Part shown: positions 14,401-25,651 of the stretch, piece by piece
Layout of the letters: each line of letters starts with the position of its first letter
Position numbering within the stretch: position 1 is the first letter of the stretch
Source of the DNA: Sycobia sp. Sy_11
Lineage: Eukaryota; Arthropoda; Insecta; Hymenoptera; Epichrysomallidae
Length of the DNA stretch: 64,000 bases
Assembly (NCBI GenBank): GCA_018907035.1
Contig: JACCIC010000028.1
Span: forward strand, 1,056,001 to 1,120,000
Direction of reading: 5' to 3'
The notes under the pieces: generated by a model
Seen by the model: the letters and a program-made list of their open reading frames with translations, nothing else
What the model was told of the DNA's origin: nothing
Database searches by the model: none
Translations under genes and position numbers: made by a program

Positions 14401-17400
14401 ATTTAAGTAAAATTTAATTTGAATTACTTTTAAATATATGAATTTCACTTTTGTATTATCTTTGAGTTACTTAATCAATACGATTACTTATAACAATTTT
14501 AAAATTTTACATTTGTAAATATATTGTATTGCTTTATTGCTTATTAATATTCCCAATGATTACAGAAATACAGCCTAATTTTCTTTTCTTTACAATTCTT
14601 TAGATCATGGAAACCATTTTAGCAAACGTAGCTTCACAACCATTAGAGAAATTCGAAGAATTCTCTCGTACTCTTGGTAGTCCAGAACATGTAAAATCTC
14701 TTCTATCTTGCACTCAGTCAACTGCTGTAAGACAAAGTTCAAACGTACTACAACACCTTGCAAGGGTTCTAGCAGCTTTAACATATGGAAATAAGGATAA
14801 AATGGAGTTACTTTGTGATTATTTCAAGCCAGTGCTCAATTTCTATAAGTTCGATTTTGAGCACACGGTCGAGGATGAACAAAAAATGGAATTATTTTGT
14901 ATATTAACCCAAGGCATTGAACGCAACGCTATTGGTAATACGTTAAAAGACCACATTATAAATATGGGAATCGTAAAGGATGCGTTTGAATATATAACGG
15001 TAAGTTGTAAATTTTCATTAAAAAATAAATGCGAATTTGATTATTTCTATTAAGAAGGAATATTGATTTTCCATTTGTTTAATTTAATTATTATTTTTTT
15101 TCATTTTATTTCATTTTATTTCAAAGGTTCATGCTCCCTGCGTAAAACCAACACTGCTACGGACAGACAGTGACGAGCTTAAAGAATTTATATCCAAACC
15201 TGCTCTTAAATATATTTTAAGGTTCCTGACTGGTTTAGCTACCGATCACGAAGCTACACAGGTATATTTTTGATTGAAAATTAAGTTATATGCTTGTTTT
15301 AATAACGATTTTTATGATTATACATATTTTTGATTTTACAGTTAGCAGCTTCTCAGTTCACGATAAGTATAATCCATAGATTAGAACAAGTCTCTTCAAA
15401 TGAGCACGTAGGTTCATTAGCCGAAAATCTTTTAGAGGCACTTTGTACAAACAAAAAAGTTGCTGAACTAATCGATGAGGCACGCCAACACACTAGAAGC
15501 GAAAAGAAACGTTTAGCAATGGCCATGAGAGAACGACAATTAGGGGCTCTAGGTATGCGAACAAATGATAAGGGTCAAGTTACAGCGAGTGGTACAATAT
15601 TACAACAAATGGAAGATCTAGGAGATGAAACAGGATTAGTCTGTGTTATCTGTAGGGAAGGATATAAGTTTAAGCCTAATATGGTAGGTGTAATCATCGT
15701 TTATATTTGATTGTTTTGTTAAACACTATAGGATTATCGTTATTTTATAGAACAGATATTTTTCATACTTTTTACCTATACTACTTTATATATTTTAATT
15801 GTTTTTTTAACCCTAAAGGTTCTTGGTATCTACACTTTTACCAAACGTTGCAACGTCGAAGAATTTGAGACCAAACAACGCAAAACAGTTGGCTATACAA
15901 CGGTCTCGCATTTTAACGTCGTGCATGTAGATTGTCACATGTCGGCAGTGCGCCTTGCTCGAGCACGTGACGAATGGGAAAGCGCTGCTCTCCAAAATGC
16001 CAACACTAAATGCAATGGTTTATTGCCATTGTGGGGACCGCAGGTCCCTGAATCCGCATTTGCAAGCTGCTTAGCCAGGCATAACACATATTTGCAGGAA
16101 TGCACAGGTCACCGAGATATCTCCTATTCGTCAACAATACATGATCTCAAGTTGTTACTCTTGCGATTCGCACAGGAGAAGAGTTTCCATGACGATACTG
16201 GAGGAGGTGGACCGCAGTCAAATTTGCACATTATACCTTACCTTGTACACATGGCACTTTATGTTATAAATACGTAAGTCATTTTCAATATTTATTTACT
16301 GAATGGAAAAAATAATCTTATTTCTCTTATAGAGCGTTTATTAATAAAGATATTATGTTAATTGACTTTATCAGATATTTTTAAACTGTATGATGATAAA
16401 AAATTAAGATAAAATTTTTTGCTTTGAAATTTCTTATTGGTATCCATGATAGCAATATATGATATAAGTAGGATAATTTTAATTAAAACAATTAATCAAA
16501 TTTCTATTTAAAATATCATTTCTTCTAATGCATAATCAACATCGATAATTTTTTAATAATTGTAATGTATTATATCACTGTCCAGTACAAGATCAGCTTC
16601 AAGGGAAGACAAAGCTCTTATAACGTATTTAGAATCCACTCCTAGTTCGTCTTGGCTAGATAGTTGCTATGAAGCTGAAGGCCCACTTTATCAGTGTATC
16701 CTGTCCATTTTAATTATGACACCAGCCCGTTGGAATAAGACGAAAATTACGCATCTACGAAGACTTATTCTTCTAGCACACCAACGTTACGTTTCACCTT
16801 CGGCAACTACAAAATCTATAGCCGATACAACCGTTAAAGATTATTCTGTTTATAAGAGTATTTTGATCTTCTTTGGTCTTGTTGATAGTATTTACGCACA
16901 ATTCTTTAAGGTAAATATATTTTTCTTTCCATAACTTAAATTCAACTGCAGTGAATAAATAATTAAAGCATTTTTTTAATGATTGAATAAAAATATTTAC
17001 ATATTATTGATATTGAAACAAATAGAAACAGTAAATTTAATTCATAAAATATATGGCTTATATTGATATATTAAATAAAATTTAAATTATATAATTCAAT
17101 TACATTTTATCTTTTTGTAGAAAGTAAATGTTTTGACTGATGATCAGTGGCCAGCCGTTTTAGCAGAGTACATTAGACACAACGATGAAATTTTACTAAA
17201 ATCGTCCGAAAAAGTTCTGGTGGCTTACAGAGATGAGCTATTGCCTTGCGCAAGTTTTGAAGAATTTTGTGATGTTGCAGGTCAGTATAATGATTGATAT
17301 GATATGTTTATATTAAAATAAGTTTGTTTATAATATAAAATATATTTTATTTCTTCACAGGACTACTAGAAGAAATTTCTAATCCATCAACATTTATAAG

Positions 17401-17425
17401 CGACCTTTTACAAAGTCTCGCCTAA
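1..17425 (+). CDS. poe: Purity of essence / UBR4 E3 ubiquitin ligase, C-terminal two thirds (5' end outside window)
   Basis: UBR4 (Drosophila Poe/Pushover) is a giant cytoplasmic E3 ligase that recognises N-degrons and acts in protein quality control. The frame is open from base 1. Exons read: 1-604, 988-1190, 1342-1501, 1576-2310, 2502-3160, 3401-3558, 3632-3781, 3909-3941, 4081-4279, 4430-4610, 4703-5086, 5175-5611, 5809-5922, 6177-6374, 6490-6666, 6761-6935, 7010-7160, 7242-7470, 7857-8006 (or from 7854), 8084-8377, 8859-9085, 9229-9508, 9989-10192, 10657-11154, 11246-11698, 11773-12120, 12330-12491, 12566-13190, 13342-13709, 13947-14363, 14604-14999, 15127-15261, 15342-15683, 15819-16273, 16586-16910, 17121-17280, 17361-17425. 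All junctions are AG/GT, phases agree throughout, and the sum is 10851 nt (3616 residues plus TAA). Recognisable in order: UBR box, a long helical/beta region, an acidic Ser/Gly-rich stretch (exons 13-15), a Cys-rich zinc region and the C-terminal hemi-RING-type module. The match to my knowledge of animal UBR4 is near-continuous from exon 18 onward. About 1600 N-terminal residues of the ~5200-residue family protein are missing. The exons are AT-rich, unlike those of the aquaporin. Splice sites were read by eye. Confidence 0.96.
199..399 (+). other. poe: UBR box (N-degron-binding zinc domain) of poe
   Basis: Cys/His-rich segment at window residues 67-133 of the poe frame. Visible ligand candidates are C71, C88, C91, C100, C103, C107, H108, H111, C123, C125 and C133. 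The spacing includes the CHTC, CSIC and CDCG motifs typical of the UBR zinc finger, which in UBR proteins binds destabilising N-terminal residues. An acidic run ([13 protein letters not shown]) lies immediately before it. The domain lies in one exon, so no splice assumption is needed. Confidence 0.93.
3909..3941 (+). other. poe: 33-nt in-frame microexon of poe (probable cassette exon)
   Basis: Flanked by an AG (3907-3908) and a strong GTAAGA donor (3942 onward). The preceding exon ends in phase 2 (aa) and this segment also exits in phase 2. Inclusion adds 11 residues ([11 protein letters not shown] after the shared Lys); skipping joins the same Lys directly to MVSS. Both forms keep the frame. 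It lies in a linker of the protein, which fits optional use. It is too short for a conventional ORF scan. Confidence 0.7.
6031..6082. repeat. (AT)n microsatellite in poe intron
   Basis: About 26 uninterrupted AT units in the intron between exons ending 5922 and starting 6177. It is the only long (AT)n array within poe. Confidence 0.97.
8436..8483. repeat. (CT)n microsatellite in poe intron
   Basis: About 24 CT units, a long polypyrimidine tract on the sense strand, about 375 bases before the next acceptor. Confidence 0.97.
8575..8690 (+). repeat. Possible tRNA-derived SINE fragment in poe intron
   Basis: The stretch begins with CAGACGGTAAAGG, resembling a tRNA D-arm/A box. It continues through an anticodon-arm-like stretch and reaches GAGTTCGATTTTTG, which resembles a pol III B box. 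Spacing between the two is about 85 bases, longer than in a functional tRNA, so this is more likely a decayed SINE head than a tRNA gene. No poly-A tail or target duplication is obvious. Confidence 0.35.
10840..10980 (+). other. poe: Cysteine-rich zinc-binding region of poe/UBR4
   Basis: Nine cysteines occur in a regular run of CxxC pairs: CPRC, CANC, CHKC, then C-x2-C-x2-C (CHACGFC). A further CLVC pair lies in the previous exon at about 9992-10003. The spacing and the surrounding residues ([17 protein letters not shown]) match the highly conserved zinc-ribbon-like region of animal UBR4. Structural zinc binding is inferred from the pattern. Confidence 0.85.
15642..16103 (+). other. poe: C-terminal hemi-RING-type E3 module of poe/UBR4 (two exons)
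   Basis: It begins with [10 protein letters not shown] in exon 15342-15683 and continues after an intron with the His/Cys cluster [10 protein letters not shown], then [13 protein letters not shown] and [14 protein letters not shown]. This is the atypical catalytic module described for UBR4, which recruits the E2 without a complete RING. All the expected Cys/His positions I can recognise are intact. The catalytic assignment rests on family knowledge. Confidence 0.85.
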
Positions 17426-17794
17426 ACGAGTAAATTAAAAATTTTCAGTCTTATAAAAAACTAACACAAGTGTACTTTTTTATCAACTTGTTTTCTTTTT
17501 ATTATGTGATAAAAACCAATCGTGTTTCGTATATTTCAAAAAACTATTATTTTATAGCCTTGTATAAATTGTAGAATTTTTTGTTATAAATTACAGGTAT
17601 TAGACAATGTACGGTTCATTTATGTCTTTACACAAGTAAATAAAATCTGTAATATTATGAACTGTAATTTGAATAAAATATAACAAAAACTAAAAATATC
17701 TAGTTTTAACAACAATAATGTTACTTACTTCTTTTCTTTATCAAATAATATATAATAAATGATAACAGTCATTGGGTAATTGTAGGGAAAAAAT
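17426..17794. other. Convergent intergenic/3'UTR region between poe and Smyd4
   Basis: 369 bp between the stop codons of two convergent genes. On the + strand AATAAA occurs at 17639-17644, 17672-17677 and 17754-17759, suited to poe. On the - strand the only AATAAA I find (TTTATT on +) is at 17498-17503, beyond the poe signals as seen from Smyd4. The two 3'UTRs may therefore overlap as antisense RNA. Confidence 0.65.
17639..17677 (+). promoter_or_regulatory. Polyadenylation signals of poe
   Basis: Two canonical AATAAA hexamers at 17639-17644 and 17672-17677, 214 and 247 bases after the poe stop codon. A third lies at 17754-17759. Which one is used cannot be told from sequence. Confidence 0.6.
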
Positions 17795-20700
17795 TTACAG
17801 TATTGACGAATTTCCTAAAGCAAGCATACATTGTCGAATTTCTTGTTGGCAGATATGGTAGTCCTTTATTGGTAATGCTAAAGCTTCATCTAAAATCTTT
17901 AAAATTTCTAAATAGGATTTAAGAGCTTCATTTGGTTTACCATCTTTCAAGCATCTTGATGCGGTTTTATAAATTGCATCTGTATCTTGAATGATTTTTA
18001 ATCCTTTCAGAAGATTCGTGCTTTTACCGCACTTTGAACAAGGAATCATAAACTCCTCAGAATTTATATTTACGCTTAATATATTGCCGCAAGGTGGTCC
18101 AGTATCGCATTTAAATCTAAAATATTTTTCATAAGTCAATCTAAATTCTCTTAATTTATATTATTATTATACTACACCTTTAGCTTTTCAACTAAAAGTT
18201 ATTCATGATTAATTAAATGACATTAAAAATTTATATTTCATAGCTTCACCTTAAAATGTTAGGATCGATATCTTTTAAAAGAGGCCAATGATTATTGCAT
18301 GCTTCGCAATTGCAATCGAACCAATATTGAAGACGCAATTTTCGTTGCCTTTCGCTTTCCTCGATTTCAGTAAAAATGGGTCCGTAATTTTCGCAAATCT
18401 CAGCACCAGCTGGAATGGATCGTATCGCTCGAACAATCATGGCACCGTTAACGAAATACCTGCGAAATGATAATTATTCTCATAGCAAGTTTCTTGTAGT
18501 AATAAGTGTAATACGTTTTTTAATTACATGATTTATACCTCACTATGCCGGGATTACAGGAATGATTGAAAAGTGCTACTGTTGGATAAACTCCACCTCC
18601 AATGAATAAGTTTTTTCCCTTTGATAAATCAGGTTTTGCCTTTTTTCTGGTAAATTCGGATATCTGCACAAATTCACGAATATTAATTACTCTACATTAT
18701 TTTAAAGAATTTTTACATTATAGCGAGATAATATATATAACATTAAAACGCAAACCTCGTGAGAATTGAATTGAAGCAGTTGAAGATGATGCAGTATTGC
18801 TCCGGCTATAAATATTTCGCCCTCTGAAAGTGCTATTTCTGCAGCATCCGGAGTTATCGCCGATTTCGGAAAATATGCTGAGGTTTTTAAAACTCTCAAT
18901 AACCAAGCAGCCATGAATGCTCTGTGAAATAAATCTTCGGTTTCCCTTTCTTCCTCGTGAGTGACTACGTAATGGAGAGAAATATAAATCATTAGAATGG
19001 GTAAAGTGCACCATTATTTTTCTAATTAAAATTTTTTAGTCTTTTGAAATTTACTTCAATAATTTAAAAATTTTTACATACTCACACTCATACTCACAGA
19101 CACACAAATCTATATTTACCCAAATTGGAAAAAGTTTTGTAATCCTTTCCACAGTAGGGCTGGCATTTGGAAAACTTCTTTCGCAGTAAATCATCGGTCT
19201 TGAGCTTGCCGAGGAACGTCTCGTAGGGCTGTTGAACGACGGCCCGCAGCGCGAGTACGCAAATGACGGATGCCTTGGAGCACCAGAGCGAGCCAAGCAG
19301 GCCGCACTCGATTCGGTGCACGTCCTCGTCCAGATCGCGACAGCGCGGACCGCAGTAGGCGATCGAGCAGCACTTGTAGCAGCTCGCCGGGTACGGGGCC
19401 TCGAGGCGCACCAGGCATTTGTGGCAGTGTGTCAGACTGATGTGTTAATCCGGTAAAAGTTATACGAGAATATTTTTTAATATTTTGCATATATACTTGT
19501 AAGCATAATTATTCGGACTCTGCTGATAAGGATCGTTATATAGTAAGTAATATAATCGTTATATAATAAGATCGTTATATAGGGTGTATTTATTCAATCT
19601 ATATATCTGAGTAAATATATTAGGCGTACAAGTAAGTTTCCAGCAATTTTTTCTCTAAAATGTGAGGTTTTGTTCTTAAACATGGTTACACCTTCTTTAT
19701 TCAAAGTATCATCCATCGGAAACTATAACTTTTTCCAATCTTTCTCGCAATTTATGAATTCTGGACCAAAAAAATTTCTCGTCTTTCGAGCCTAAGCACG
19801 TATCGAGCCAATTTTTTATTTTCTCTACTGAACTGAGGCGTATTCCCGACATTGATTGAAACAAGTGGTAGTTAGATGGTGTTAATCCTGAACTGTAAGG
19901 CGGGTGAGTTAGAATTTCCTTTCTCATTCACTATTCTCCAAATAGTTTTTGTCTGTCATTTTTCATCATCAGCGTTATCGTGTTGAAATATGACGGACTC
20001 ATGCTTGGTCACATATCCTGTCCGTTTTTCCTCTCATGCTTGCTTCAAACGAATAAGTTGGATTCGATACAATGGTACTTTGACGGTTTCACCATTCGGA
20101 AGCAGTTTGCAGCATTCGACACCCTGTTGATCTCGCTATATGCAGAGCATGACTTTATTTACGTAAATATTTCGGTTCGGCGTCGATTGGGCGGCTCTCC
20201 GGTCTTTGTATGCAATTTTCTTCGTTTAGGGTTATCATAATAAATCCATTTCGTTACCAATAACAATTCCATATAAAAATGTTTTATTTTGATACCACTG
20301 CAGCAACATTCCGGACATGCAAAATCGCCGTTCAACATCTCTAGGCTTCAATTCGTATGGCACTCAGCTTCCAGTCTTTTGAACGAATCCCAATGTTTTA
20401 AGGCGCAGGGAAAAGGCTTGTTGCGTGAAGCCCAATGATGCAGCAAGATCTTCTTGAATCTGATATGGATCCTTAACCAGCAAAGCGTCTAATTCCTGGT
20501 CTTCAAAACTTTTCAGCTTTCCGGAACGATCCTTGTCTTCAACTTCAAAATAACCACTTTTCACTAATACATTCCGCCCCATAAGTTTCAGAATGCAAAC
20601 GATAGGCCTCAGCCGTATTGTTCCTCATATTAAAGAATAGAAGCAACGCTTTCCGCAAATAATATTTATTTGGCTGGAAACTTTCCATGATTTTGCTCGA

Positions 20701-23700
20701 TAAAATAAAAGACGCCGAAAGAAATGCTCAAATAGAATGCTGCAAAGTTGTTGATAGACATACAACCTGCAAATATAACATACAAGGTCTGACATTTCTG
20801 CTCGGGATCCACCGGTGATGCCATCTTTTGGCAAACGCTGAAAACTTACTTGTACACCTAATATATATAAGACAAGCTATTAACATTTTTTAAATATTCA
20901 CACCGATATTCGTCCAGCAGCGAGGCGCAATGCGGCTTCTCGACAACGAGCAGCTCTCCGGGCTGAATGTTCCTCGTCGCCACGGCATATCTGCCCTCCC
21001 GGCCGCCTGAGTCCCTGATCTCCACCGCTTGGCTGCAGGCAGGATAGACTGGATTGCACTTTTCGATCTTGGGCGTATTGTCGATTTTTTTCAACCTTAT
21101 ATAAATATATATATCGTTAATTATGGATTATTTTTATTGAAATTCGAAATTTAATTATATGCAATATGCTTACGATAAGAAATTTATAGAAACCGAGCGG
21201 TGTTATCTAGAAAGTCAGTTGTTTATGATTAGAATTTTCGAGTCGATTTTCGGAAAATTTTTATATTCGTATCCATTAAGGGAAGGGTATAAAATTAATT
21301 TAACATCTCAACTTAAATCATCGCACGTATAAGATTCTAATTTGAGGACTATAAGCAATAAGGCATAATTTTAACTCAAGATAGTATCCGCATGTAATTG
21401 AGAAGCGCGCGCAATAACCTTCTAATTCAAAAGTCGTTAGCTAAATAATTTGTCTTTGAGAATACGTGCTAGATAATTTGAATTCATCCTAATTTTCATT
21501 TCGTCCCAATTTGTGGTGATCTTACATATCATTGACTGCTATTCGTACTAACCATTAAAAAAATATAGTACACAATATCATTTGAAAAATTAATTCAATA
21601 TAATACTATTTCAAAATCGAGTTTTTTACCATGATATCAGTATATATTTATATTAAGCATTAAGAGTTCGTGTATAATATACATTCATATTATTATTCAT
21701 ATAAGTATTATTCATATTATTATTTTTATTACACCTTAACGCATAATCCTCTCCCGAATTTCCCCTTTATTATTATTATTATTTTTATTATTATTATTGT
21801 TGTTGTTGTTGTTGTTGTTGTTGCTATAATTATTATCGTTATTATCATTATTTATTATAGCATAGAAGATTAATTGAAATGCGCAAGCAATAGGATTCCA
21901 TTTCAAACCCGAATCTCATAGAGTGCTATAACGATATAACTAATTTTTTTATCAAGCTTCGATGAAAATGCGTTGCCTATGGTTCTATCTCAGTAGAGTA
22001 TTTCATTAAAAGTTTTTAGGGTTATGGTATATTTGAGATATAAGAATTACTGAATTGAAGCTGCTTACATACAATTAAAGTAATGTTTCTAAATTGAAGT
22101 GCACATTATAGAAAATATAAAAAATAAATCAGTCACTGGGCTATACGAAGCAAGTTTCTACTCTGTCAAGCGATTTAAGAAATTCAGACACAAATTCAGA
22201 CCCCGGTCTGGCCGAGTAGTATAATTAGTGCAACTGTAAAAATCTATATGTGCTTTGTTTATAAACACATGTAGATTTCGATTACTGATCTGCGCCAGTA
22301 TTTAGAGCATATATAGAGCATATGATAAATAGAGCAACGTCATAGAGCATACTTTATATAATGAAAAAAAAACATATTTTTTCCCTTGGCTCTTTAAAAT
22401 ATATTTAAATAAAAATATCGTTTTGTTAAAGCGATGGAATTCAAATAAATGAGACACATCAAGTCCATATAACTCTAGAACATCTTCTATGAGGAGTTTC
22501 GTATTATGGAATGGTATACAGTATCCACATGTGTGTTACGTGTTGGTAATGCAAAAGTATGAACCAATGTTGAAGATGCTATACCAAAGTAATAGTGAAA
22601 GGTACATCACGCACTATGGGTTCTATAATAGCATTTACCGCTATTGCGCAATAATATCAAAATAATATACTCTAGGGAAAATCAGTACAGATATTTTTTC
22701 AGACGAAGACAATTTTCACTTAGTTTTGGAGATTGTATAGAGAATGAATTTAGCCTAACATACGAGCTTATTGAATTCAAAGTATAATAAGCCATATACG
22801 ATTGTGGCAGCATACAGAAACTATCAAATTTTCATCCAAAATGCCACGCTGAAACTGTACGCATTATGTGAAACTATAAAATATGGTTTTGACACACGAC
22901 CGATATAGAGCAATGGTATACTTCATCAACGTTTTGAAGGATACTTACAAAATTTATAAATAGAATAGTGAAACAAGCCCCTATTATTAAGAAATCTTGT
23001 TATCAGTAGCAAATTACTGTCGAGTTACGGAAGAGTCGACATTAGTTATAGACATTAGCACTAATTACTCATTACTATAGTCAAGATATTTTTCAATTCT
23101 TAAACAATACATTTCTGCCATTTCCTTAACTAATCTTTCAATTGCTTCTAATACGTAATTTTTGGTTATCATAATACATGCAATATACGTTTAAGATCAG
23201 CTTTCGCTAATCTATAACAAAATATAATTTCAGCAAGTTTGAAACATCACCTATGAATTAACTTTTAATGACTTAATTAATACAGAAATAATCGCTTCAG
23301 TAACGCGCTTGGTTCATTAAAAATCATTATCGCATCCTATCATCCCTGAAGGGACGGGCAGATCGCTCCCATTGCCAGCTCCCTTATGAATCCGCTACCA
23401 ATCATGACATAGAACAGTAGTATTAATAATAATAATTGTATAATCATATAAAAAAAAAATACAACCAACCTCTCGCTCTCCCTGCGCAACAGCTGTTCCT
23501 GCGTCAGGCTCTCCGTCTCCTTGTTCAGTCGCTGGCCCTTTTCCATCAGGGCGATCATGATCAGGATGTCCTGCTCAAACTTGCTTCTTCTGGCAGCTGG
23601 AAGGCAGGCGTCGTCGAGGGCGCGTATCGCGCTCTTGAATGCGTCCAGGGCGCTCGCGTTGCACTTGAGCCCAAGGAAGCAGCGCGCCCTGCGATCCTGC

Positions 23701-23866
23701 AGCTTGTAGAGCAGGTGCTTGGGGTAGCCCAGCTTAAGAGCCTCCTCGCAGTCCTGGAGCGCGACACCCAGCTGGCCCATGTGATAGAACGCGGCCGCGC
23801 GATTCGCCAGGATCACGGGCAAGTCTGGATAAATAATAGGGCCGCGCCCGAGGAATACGTATTTTA

Positions 23867-23916
<50 letters not shown>

Positions 23917-25651
23917 ATGATTTTGCATTTGATATCGATGTTGTCAATATTAGGATGAAGTGTAAAAATCTTGATTTGGATATACGTTTTTTTAGCGGCA
24001 AGTCTAAGTTTTTGGTTTGAAAATATCAGAATTGATTTTTTAAATAGATGAATTTTTTAAATAAGTATGAAAAGCGTATGATTATTCTTAACAAACTTGT
24101 ACAATTTTTTGACGATGCCTATATAATATGTGAGTAAGGTGAAATTTTTTTAATAAAATCTATTAAGATTATTATATTCAGGTTATTGACGAGTCATGTA
24201 ATTAAACCAGATATAAACAATTCATTTTAATCACTTATTCGTAATAGTTAATCTTTTTTTTGATTAGATGAGACTACAGTTCATTATAGAAATTGCCAAA
24301 AGCTAATGCAAAATTGAGACTCGAAGGGCTACCGGAAGGATGCCCTATTATAACACATGATTAAATTAAATATTTATTTTATAGAAACGAAAGGAAAAAT
24401 TTAAAAGTGTGAGAAATATTAATGTTTATCATAAATGTCATAAAAATTGATCTTAATTTTTAAAAATATTTTAATTACTGTATATGTTATATAATATATT
24501 TTTGCTGTTTGTGTCATGATTCCTAAAAAAATATAATAATGTTTGCTAAATTGTTTGTTTTTTGTTTTCTTCATGTTCAGACTTTTCTACAATTTTCAAT
24601 TAACGAAGCTTATATTTATTGTATAATTGTAGAATCCATGACTTCTATGGAGGTTTTCAATTCTTAACAAAATAATTTTATCATCATGCTCATGTGTATA
24701 CAATAAGATCATCGAACGATTTTGAAATGACAAAATGCACTGCATCTCAAAGGTGAATCAATAACCGATGTTTCATGTAATAATTTATATTCTTAAAAGT
24801 TCTTTCCGCCAGCGCCCATCGTGCCTGAAATTCTTTCGCAGCTTGCAAACATCACGTGTTATGCATCGCATGATTTATCTCTTCATAAATAACTTGACCA
24901 ATTGGTTAGATGTTGTAATTAATTGACGATGAGAATTATTATCCATAATAAAAATTTGTTTGAGAGAAGCCTAAAAACTAACCCTCTCATTTGCAGACAT
25001 TCCAGTTGAGTAGAAGTGTGTCGATCAGAAGATCAAAACACAATTAATTAAAAGTCATGTGAAAAATCTAATCATCTTGATTTTTGCCTACGTATCTATG
25101 GTTATCATAGACACAATACCGCATGATATTGCAACCTCCATAAATTCGAAAATTTGCCCTCTATAGATTTTTGCCTTCTGTAGAATTCTCGAATAATAAA
25201 AGTCAAGTAAAAAATTATCTACTAATCGATCAAGTGATAAATCAAGCGATTCACATGCCTACAGATTACTGGAATATATATACATATGTTCACCCTCTTT
25301 TGGCGCAAAGACCACGGCCCTGTTGTACTCGTCCACCGAAACCTGAAAATGATCGAAGCCAAATGACGCGTTGCCGCTCTCCTTCAGCACCCTCGTCCTA
25401 ATCGGGTCCTTCAGCTCGTAGTTCTCGACCTCGATCGGCAGCTCGTGCGCCTCCGGATAATCGAGGACGAACGCGACCCGCGCCCCGTTGCTCGCGAGCC
25501 CGGCGAACTTGCGAAAGCTCTGCTCGTCCACGGCGGCGCGGGTCTTCAGGAGGCTCTCGCGAAAGAACTCGCCGACATCGAGGGCGAGATCGTCGGGCTC
25601 CGGCTGATTGTAGTCCTTGGCGTATTCCTCCAGCAGGTATTCTTCCAGCAT
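17795..25651 (-). CDS. Smyd4: SET and MYND domain protein, SMYD4-like (complete, 8 exons)
   Basis: Putative protein-lysine methyltransferase of the SMYD4 group, acting in nucleus or cytoplasm. Exons in transcript order: 25651-25294, 23824-23470, 21095-20904, 19436-19120, 18964-18756, 18663-18539, 18459-18250, 18116-17795. All junctions are AG/GT and phases agree (1,2,2,1,0,2,2). The total is 2088 nt (695 aa plus TAA); human SMYD4 is about 800. In order: N-terminal helical region and TPRs (about 105-225), SET N-part (GRYAVATRN, about 272-294), MYND finger (306-346), SET core NHSCNP (510-515), GAMIVRAI...ENYGP (about 524-546), post-SET CNCEAC (568-573) plus later cysteines, and C-terminal TPR helices. 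The cofactor-binding motifs look intact. The start is the first ATG after an in-frame TAG a few dozen bases upstream; an untranslated first exon is likely. The third intron carries a mariner. The 5' four exons are much richer in GC than the 3' four. Confidence 0.92.
18550..18567 (-). other. Smyd4: SET catalytic core motif NHSCNP
   Basis: The NHSCNP hexapeptide forms part of the S-adenosylmethionine pocket and pseudoknot in SET methyltransferases. It is intact here. The paired ENYGP motif, containing the conserved catalytic-site tyrosine, is in the next exon (18459-18250). Activity is inferred from motif conservation only. Confidence 0.93.
19304..19426 (-). other. Smyd4: MYND zinc finger of the Smyd4-like protein
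   Basis: Ligands follow the MYND consensus: C306-x2-C309, C321-x2-C324, C330-x3-C334, H342-x3-C346 (SCYKC, YCGPRC, HRIEC). It sits as an insertion between the two halves of the SET domain, as in all SMYD proteins. It is complete within exon 19436-19120. Confidence 0.95.
19620..20861 (-). mobile_element. Mariner (Tc1/mariner) element, near full length but decayed
   Basis: 1242 bp inside the third Smyd4 intron. Terminal inverted repeats of about 25 bp lie at 19620-19644 and 20837-20861. They begin TTAGGYGTACAAGTAAGTTT and differ at only two positions. TA dinucleotides flank both ends (19618-19619 and 20862-20863), as expected for mariner target duplications. The interior on the - strand carries a broken DD34D transposase. 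The element is in the same orientation as the host gene. Confidence 0.92.
19709..20822 (-). pseudogene. Mariner transposase, inactivated
   Basis: Translated fragments on the - strand match mariner transposase in order. These are an N-terminal part near 20822-20625, a paired HTH region at 20582-20364 (VEDKDRSGKL, FEDQELDALL, EDLAASLGFTQQA) and a C-terminal part at 19927-19709 (HPPYSSGLTPSNYHLF). There are stops and frameshifts between them. Of the three catalytic aspartates, the first position reads AAC (Asn, about 20253-20255) next to a frameshift, and the second is kept (GAT, 19977-19979). The third reads AAC (Asn, 19871-19873). A one-base shift separates the last two. It cannot encode active transposase. 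Confidence 0.88.
21096..23469 (-). other. Smyd4 intron 2 (2.4 kb), non-coding
   Basis: AT-rich intron. It holds trinucleotide repeats at about 21767-21860: ATT/TTA units and a TGT run at about 21798-21822. A tRNA-like hairpin lies near 22200-22295. I see no further exon. Confidence 0.7.
22201..22295 (+). repeat. tRNA-like segment with a 13-bp hairpin
   Basis: Begins with GGTCTGGCCGAGTAGT, which resembles a class II tRNA 5' end and A box, and ends with GATTTCGATTAC, resembling a B box. Between them an inverted repeat (22240-22252 and 22266-22278, one mismatch) forms a stem with a 13-base loop. It could be a decayed tRNA, a SINE head or a chance hairpin. Confidence 0.3.
23825..25293 (-). other. 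Smyd4 intron 1 of the coding region (1.5 kb)
   Basis: AT-rich. It contains an (AT)n array at about 23867-23912 close to the acceptor side of exon 23824-23470. Nothing else recognisable. Confidence 0.7.

Noticed and set aside
19191..19490. Overlapping frames opposite and beside Smyd4 exon 4
   Set aside because: Shadows of the GC-rich MYND exon; the MYND frame is the one with conserved cysteines.
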